Below, in pieces: positions 24,010 to 26,341 of a stretch of DNA of 26,341 nucleotides; the first letter of the stretch is position 1, and every line of letters begins with the position of its first letter. The position numbers and the translations under genes were made by a program. The notes below the pieces were generated by a model. That model was not told the origin of the DNA, ran no database searches, and saw only the letters and a program-made list of their open reading frames with translations. The stretch is from contig JAEZCR010000073.1 of the NCBI GenBank assembly GCA_023433465.1, positions 1-26,341 of the forward strand. Direction: 5' to 3'. The stretch is from Pseudomonadota bacterium. Its GTDB lineage: Bacteria; Pseudomonadota; Gammaproteobacteria; Steroidobacterales; Steroidobacteraceae.

Positions 24010-25137
24010 GTGGCCGAGTACCAGCTCAAGGACCAGTTCGGTCTCAGCGCGCCGCGCGCCATCGCCCGGATGATCCGTGCGGTGCACCCGGATTTTCCGC
24101 ATGAAGACTTCCTGCGCGACGTCGCGCGCGGTTACGGGCCGATGTCGCTGACCGGGCGCGGATTTCACGTCGCGGAGGCGTTGCGCCGGCACCTGCCGAG
24201 GGACTATCCAGTCGCCATCGACATCCTGCTCGAGTCTGCCTCGCAACCGCATGAACACCGCGCCTCGAACGGCATGGCGGGTTTTCTCTACATGCCGCAC
24301 CTGTTCTTCGTCGCGCGTCACGGGCTCGATCACTTCGAGGAATCGATGCGCGCGCAGCACGCGCTCACGCAGCTCTTCACGGCGGAGTTTTCGATCCGCG
24401 CGTTTCTCGAGAAGTATCCCGATCGCACGCTGGCGCGGTTGCGCGAATGGGTGTCCGATCCGAGTCACCATGTCCGCCGGCTGGTGTCCGAGGGCACGCG
24501 TCCCCGCCTGCCGTGGGCGCCGCGGTTGCGCGCGTTCCCGCGGGATCCGCGTCCCGTGCTCGAATTGCTCGAGCTGCTGCGCGACGACCCGGAACTCTAT
24601 GTGCGGCGCTCGGTCGCCAACAACCTCAACGACATCGGCAAGGATCACCCGGTCCTGCTGGCGGACGTCGCGAAGCGCTGGTTGCGCGACGCCACGCCCG
24701 AACGCGAATGGGTGATCCGGCACGCGTTGCGGTCGGCCGTGAAACGCGCCGACGCGGGGGCGCTCAGGGCTCTCGGTTTTGGCGGAAAAGTCGAGGTTTC
24801 GATTCGCGGCGTCCGCATTTCGCCGGCGCGACCGAGGATCGGCGACGCCGTGACGATTTCATTCGATCTCGTCAACCCGACGCGACGTCCGCAACGAGTC
24901 ATGGCCGATCTCGTCATTCACTTCGCGAAGGCGCGGGGCACGGGAGCGAAAACGTTCAAGCTCAGGGCGGTGACTCTCGCGGCGGGCGAGCGCGTCACGC
25001 TCGCGAAGAAGATAGGCCTGGCCCAGCTCACGACGCGCAGGCATTACCCGGGCGAGCATCGCGTCGAGGCGCAGCTCAACGGACAGGCGCGAAGGCTGGG
25101 CTCTTTCCTGTTGGTGGCCGCGGGGCGGCGGGGATAG
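24010..25137 (+). CDS. AlkC-type DNA glycosylase (HEAT repeats plus Ig-like domain)
   Basis: The 375-residue protein resembles the AlkC branch of HEAT-like-repeat alkylpurine DNA glycosylases, which excise N3-methylcytosine and methyladenine without base flipping. Helical repeats fill residues 1-255, with the family blocks FTAEFSIRAFLEKYP (Glu126) and VSEGTRPRLPWAPRL, then ELYVRRSVANNLNDIGKDHP. From about 258 the sequence turns into beta strands (VEVSIRGVRISPARPRIGD, then VNPTRRPQRVMADLVIHFAK), which is the Ig-like domain present in a subset of AlkC proteins. The start is GTG 24010. It is the last gene of the LysE-HD-AlkC unit. The repair role is supported by family; why it is linked to an exporter and an HD protein is unclear. 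Confidence 0.83.
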   Translation: MAEYQLKDQFGLSAPRAIARMIRAVHPDFPHEDFLRDVARGYGPMSLTGRGFHVAEALRRHLPRDYPVAIDILLESASQPHEHRASNGMAGFLYMPHLFFVARHGLDHFEESMRAQHALTQLFTAEFSIRAFLEKYPDRTLARLREWVSDPSHHVRRLVSEGTRPRLPWAPRLRAFPRDPRPVLELLELLRDDPELYVRRSVANNLNDIGKDHPVLLADVAKRWLRDATPEREWVIRHALRSAVKRADAGALRALGFGGKVEVSIRGVRISPARPRIGDAVTISFDLVNPTRRPQRVMADLVIHFAKARGTGAKTFKLRAVTLAAGERVTLAKKIGLAQLTTRRHYPGEHRVEAQLNGQARRLGSFLLVAAGRRG

Positions 25138-25149
25138 CCGCTACGACAG

Positions 25150-26184
25150 TCAATTGCAGTCGGATCGGGGGACGGCGCAGCGCTGGACGGTGCGCGAGTT
25201 GGAGCCGCGATCGCCGAACACGCTCACCTCGTTGCGGCGATAGTCGATGACCAGGCGGTCCAGCACGCCGAGCATGTCCATGCCGATCAGCATCGCCGGT
25301 TCATCGTCGAGCTCCCAGTGCTTGAACACGTGGAAGTCCGCGAAAATGACTTCGAAGTTGGTCAGGGTCATGTCGCCGATGGTCGCTTCTTTGACCAGCT
25401 GCATGTCGCCGTCGGCGATGTCGGGTGTCGCGCCGTGCACGATCGCGCTGACCACTTCGTGTTTGCCACGACGCCGCTTGTTGATTTCATTCTGCAGCGC
25501 GAGGTTGCCGAGTGTGCGTTCGGCCCCGGTGTCGATGACGGCCTTGACCTTGATACGGCGGCCCACGCGCATGTCGAGGATCATGAGGCCGTTGTCGTTG
25601 CGGTGCGCGCGCGCCGTCACGAGGCTGTAGTGAGGCCGGCGGCCGTTGGACTCGAGCACGGTGACGCGGTCGCGCTTGAAGTCGACGTCGATGCGCTGAT
25701 CGTGAAACCCGGCGACTCCGAGGATTCCGTCGGCATTTCCCATGATCGACGTGAAGATCACGGGCAGGTTCTGGTTCACGAACCTGAGCTGGCCGATCTC
25801 GATGCTGCTGACCGCGACCGTGGGTACTTCCGCCGCGCCGGTGACGCCGTTGAGCATGACGTTCTAGCCAACCGAATGCTGAAGGCCGAGCGAGCGCGCG
25901 AGATGCGGCGCGAGCGTCGAGCGGCTCGCGCCGGTGTCGATGACGAAACGGAACGGGCCTTTGCCGTTGACCATCACGTGAGTCATCACGCGGCCGATGC
26001 GATCGAGGCGCGTCGGCGCGGCGAACAGCGGCTCGGGATCGGCCAACGCGCCGCCGAGGTCCTCGGGCGTGCCAGGCACGCGCATCGCGTTGTTAGGGTC
26101 GGCGAAGACGGGAGAGCAAAGGCCACCACCGAGGGCGAGCAACGCCTGCAGGGCCATGCGACGAATTGTCGGCCTCTCCCACAT
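25150..26184 (-). pseudogene. Retropepsin-like aspartic protease interrupted by in-frame TAG
   Basis: Read through, this is a two-lobe pepsin/retropepsin-like protein of 343 residues plus one internal TAG codon (25864-25866). The N-terminal part (106 residues from ATG 26184) has an export signal (about 1-28, with IRRMALQALLALGGG) and the first active-site motif FVIDTGASRS (Asp83). After the stop the same frame continues with NVMLNGVTG and carries the second motif AVIDTGAER (near residue 218). Both halves are in one frame with no indel. An ATG at 25857, two codons after the TAG, could restart translation, but that product would lack the signal peptide and the first Asp. A recent nonsense mutation (for example CAG to TAG), a sequencing error or true readthrough are all possible. 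It converges with the AlkC-type gene 12 bp away. Confidence 0.78.
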
Positions 26185-26341
26185 GGCAAACAAACTACGC
26201 CTGATCCTGCACGAATGAAACTCCGGAATGCCGAAACGTGCGCGCCGCACGGTCCCGGTCCCACATCAGGGCCGGATGCGTCAGATGGATGCCAAGATGG
26301 GTGCCAGGCACGGAAAAGCCGGGAGAAGCGCTGCTTCAGCC
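26185..26341. other. Window-end intergenic or partial sequence
   Basis: No gene is assigned upstream of the protease. One frame stays open on the plus strand from 26215 to the window end, but its translation is not protein-like. The 11-bp palindrome GTGCCAGGCAC lies at 26301-26311 and recurs inside the protease gene at 26069-26079. The edge of a neighbouring gene may lie here. Confidence 0.3.

Noticed and set aside
26067..26081. 15-bp perfect palindrome GCGTGCCAGGCACGC as an operator
   Set aside because: It lies inside the protease coding region and is explained by ordinary codons; the partial copy at 26301-26311 is only suggestive.

Overview
The window is GC-rich, dense bacterial DNA (most 60-base lines are about 65-78% G+C). 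It has short gaps, many 4-bp ATGA/GTGA start-stop overlaps, Tat and lipoprotein signals and outer-membrane proteins. This fits a Gram-negative proteobacterium. The mix of a GH10 lipoprotein, DUF4861, a cupin-like protein and heme-bearing outer-membrane proteins recalls Steroidobacter/Xanthomonas-type gammaproteobacteria, but that placement is only an impression. No tRNA, rRNA, CRISPR array or insertion sequence was seen.

Region A (37-7800) is a plant-polysaccharide module. A minus-strand operon reads cupin-like protein > GH10 xylanase lipoprotein > DUF4861 protein > GH105-type hydrolase. Its first start codon lies 11 bp from that of a divergent sialate O-acetylesterase-family esterase, and a Tat-exported GFOR-type oxidoreductase follows. 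Together they look able to deacetylate and cut xylan and to process unsaturated uronyl oligosaccharides. The uptake system must lie outside the window.

Region B (7997-16528, plus strand) is an eight-gene run of overlapping or nearly abutting genes. It encodes a c-type cytochrome lipoprotein, an outer-membrane beta-barrel with its own CxxCH heme motif, two SAM methyltransferases, an ABC exporter, an HPr-kinase-like P-loop protein and two GT4 glycosyltransferases. The last glycosyltransferase is sharply lower in G+C than everything around it and looks recently acquired.

Region C (22344-16525, minus strand) converges on region B and ends with a 4-bp overlap. It encodes two tandem cobalamin-binding-type radical SAM proteins, an NTP_transf_5-type nucleotidyltransferase, a GT9 glycosyltransferase and an FkbM methyltransferase. 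Regions B and C together look like an uncharacterised cluster that makes, decorates and exports a glycan or glycoconjugate. This is the best candidate here for an undescribed system.

Region D (22627-26341) holds a LysE-type exporter, an HD-domain protein with a six-ligand metal-site pattern and an AlkC-type DNA glycosylase with a C-terminal Ig-like domain, in one plus-strand operon. A convergent two-lobe retropepsin-like aspartic protease gene follows, interrupted by a single in-frame TAG.
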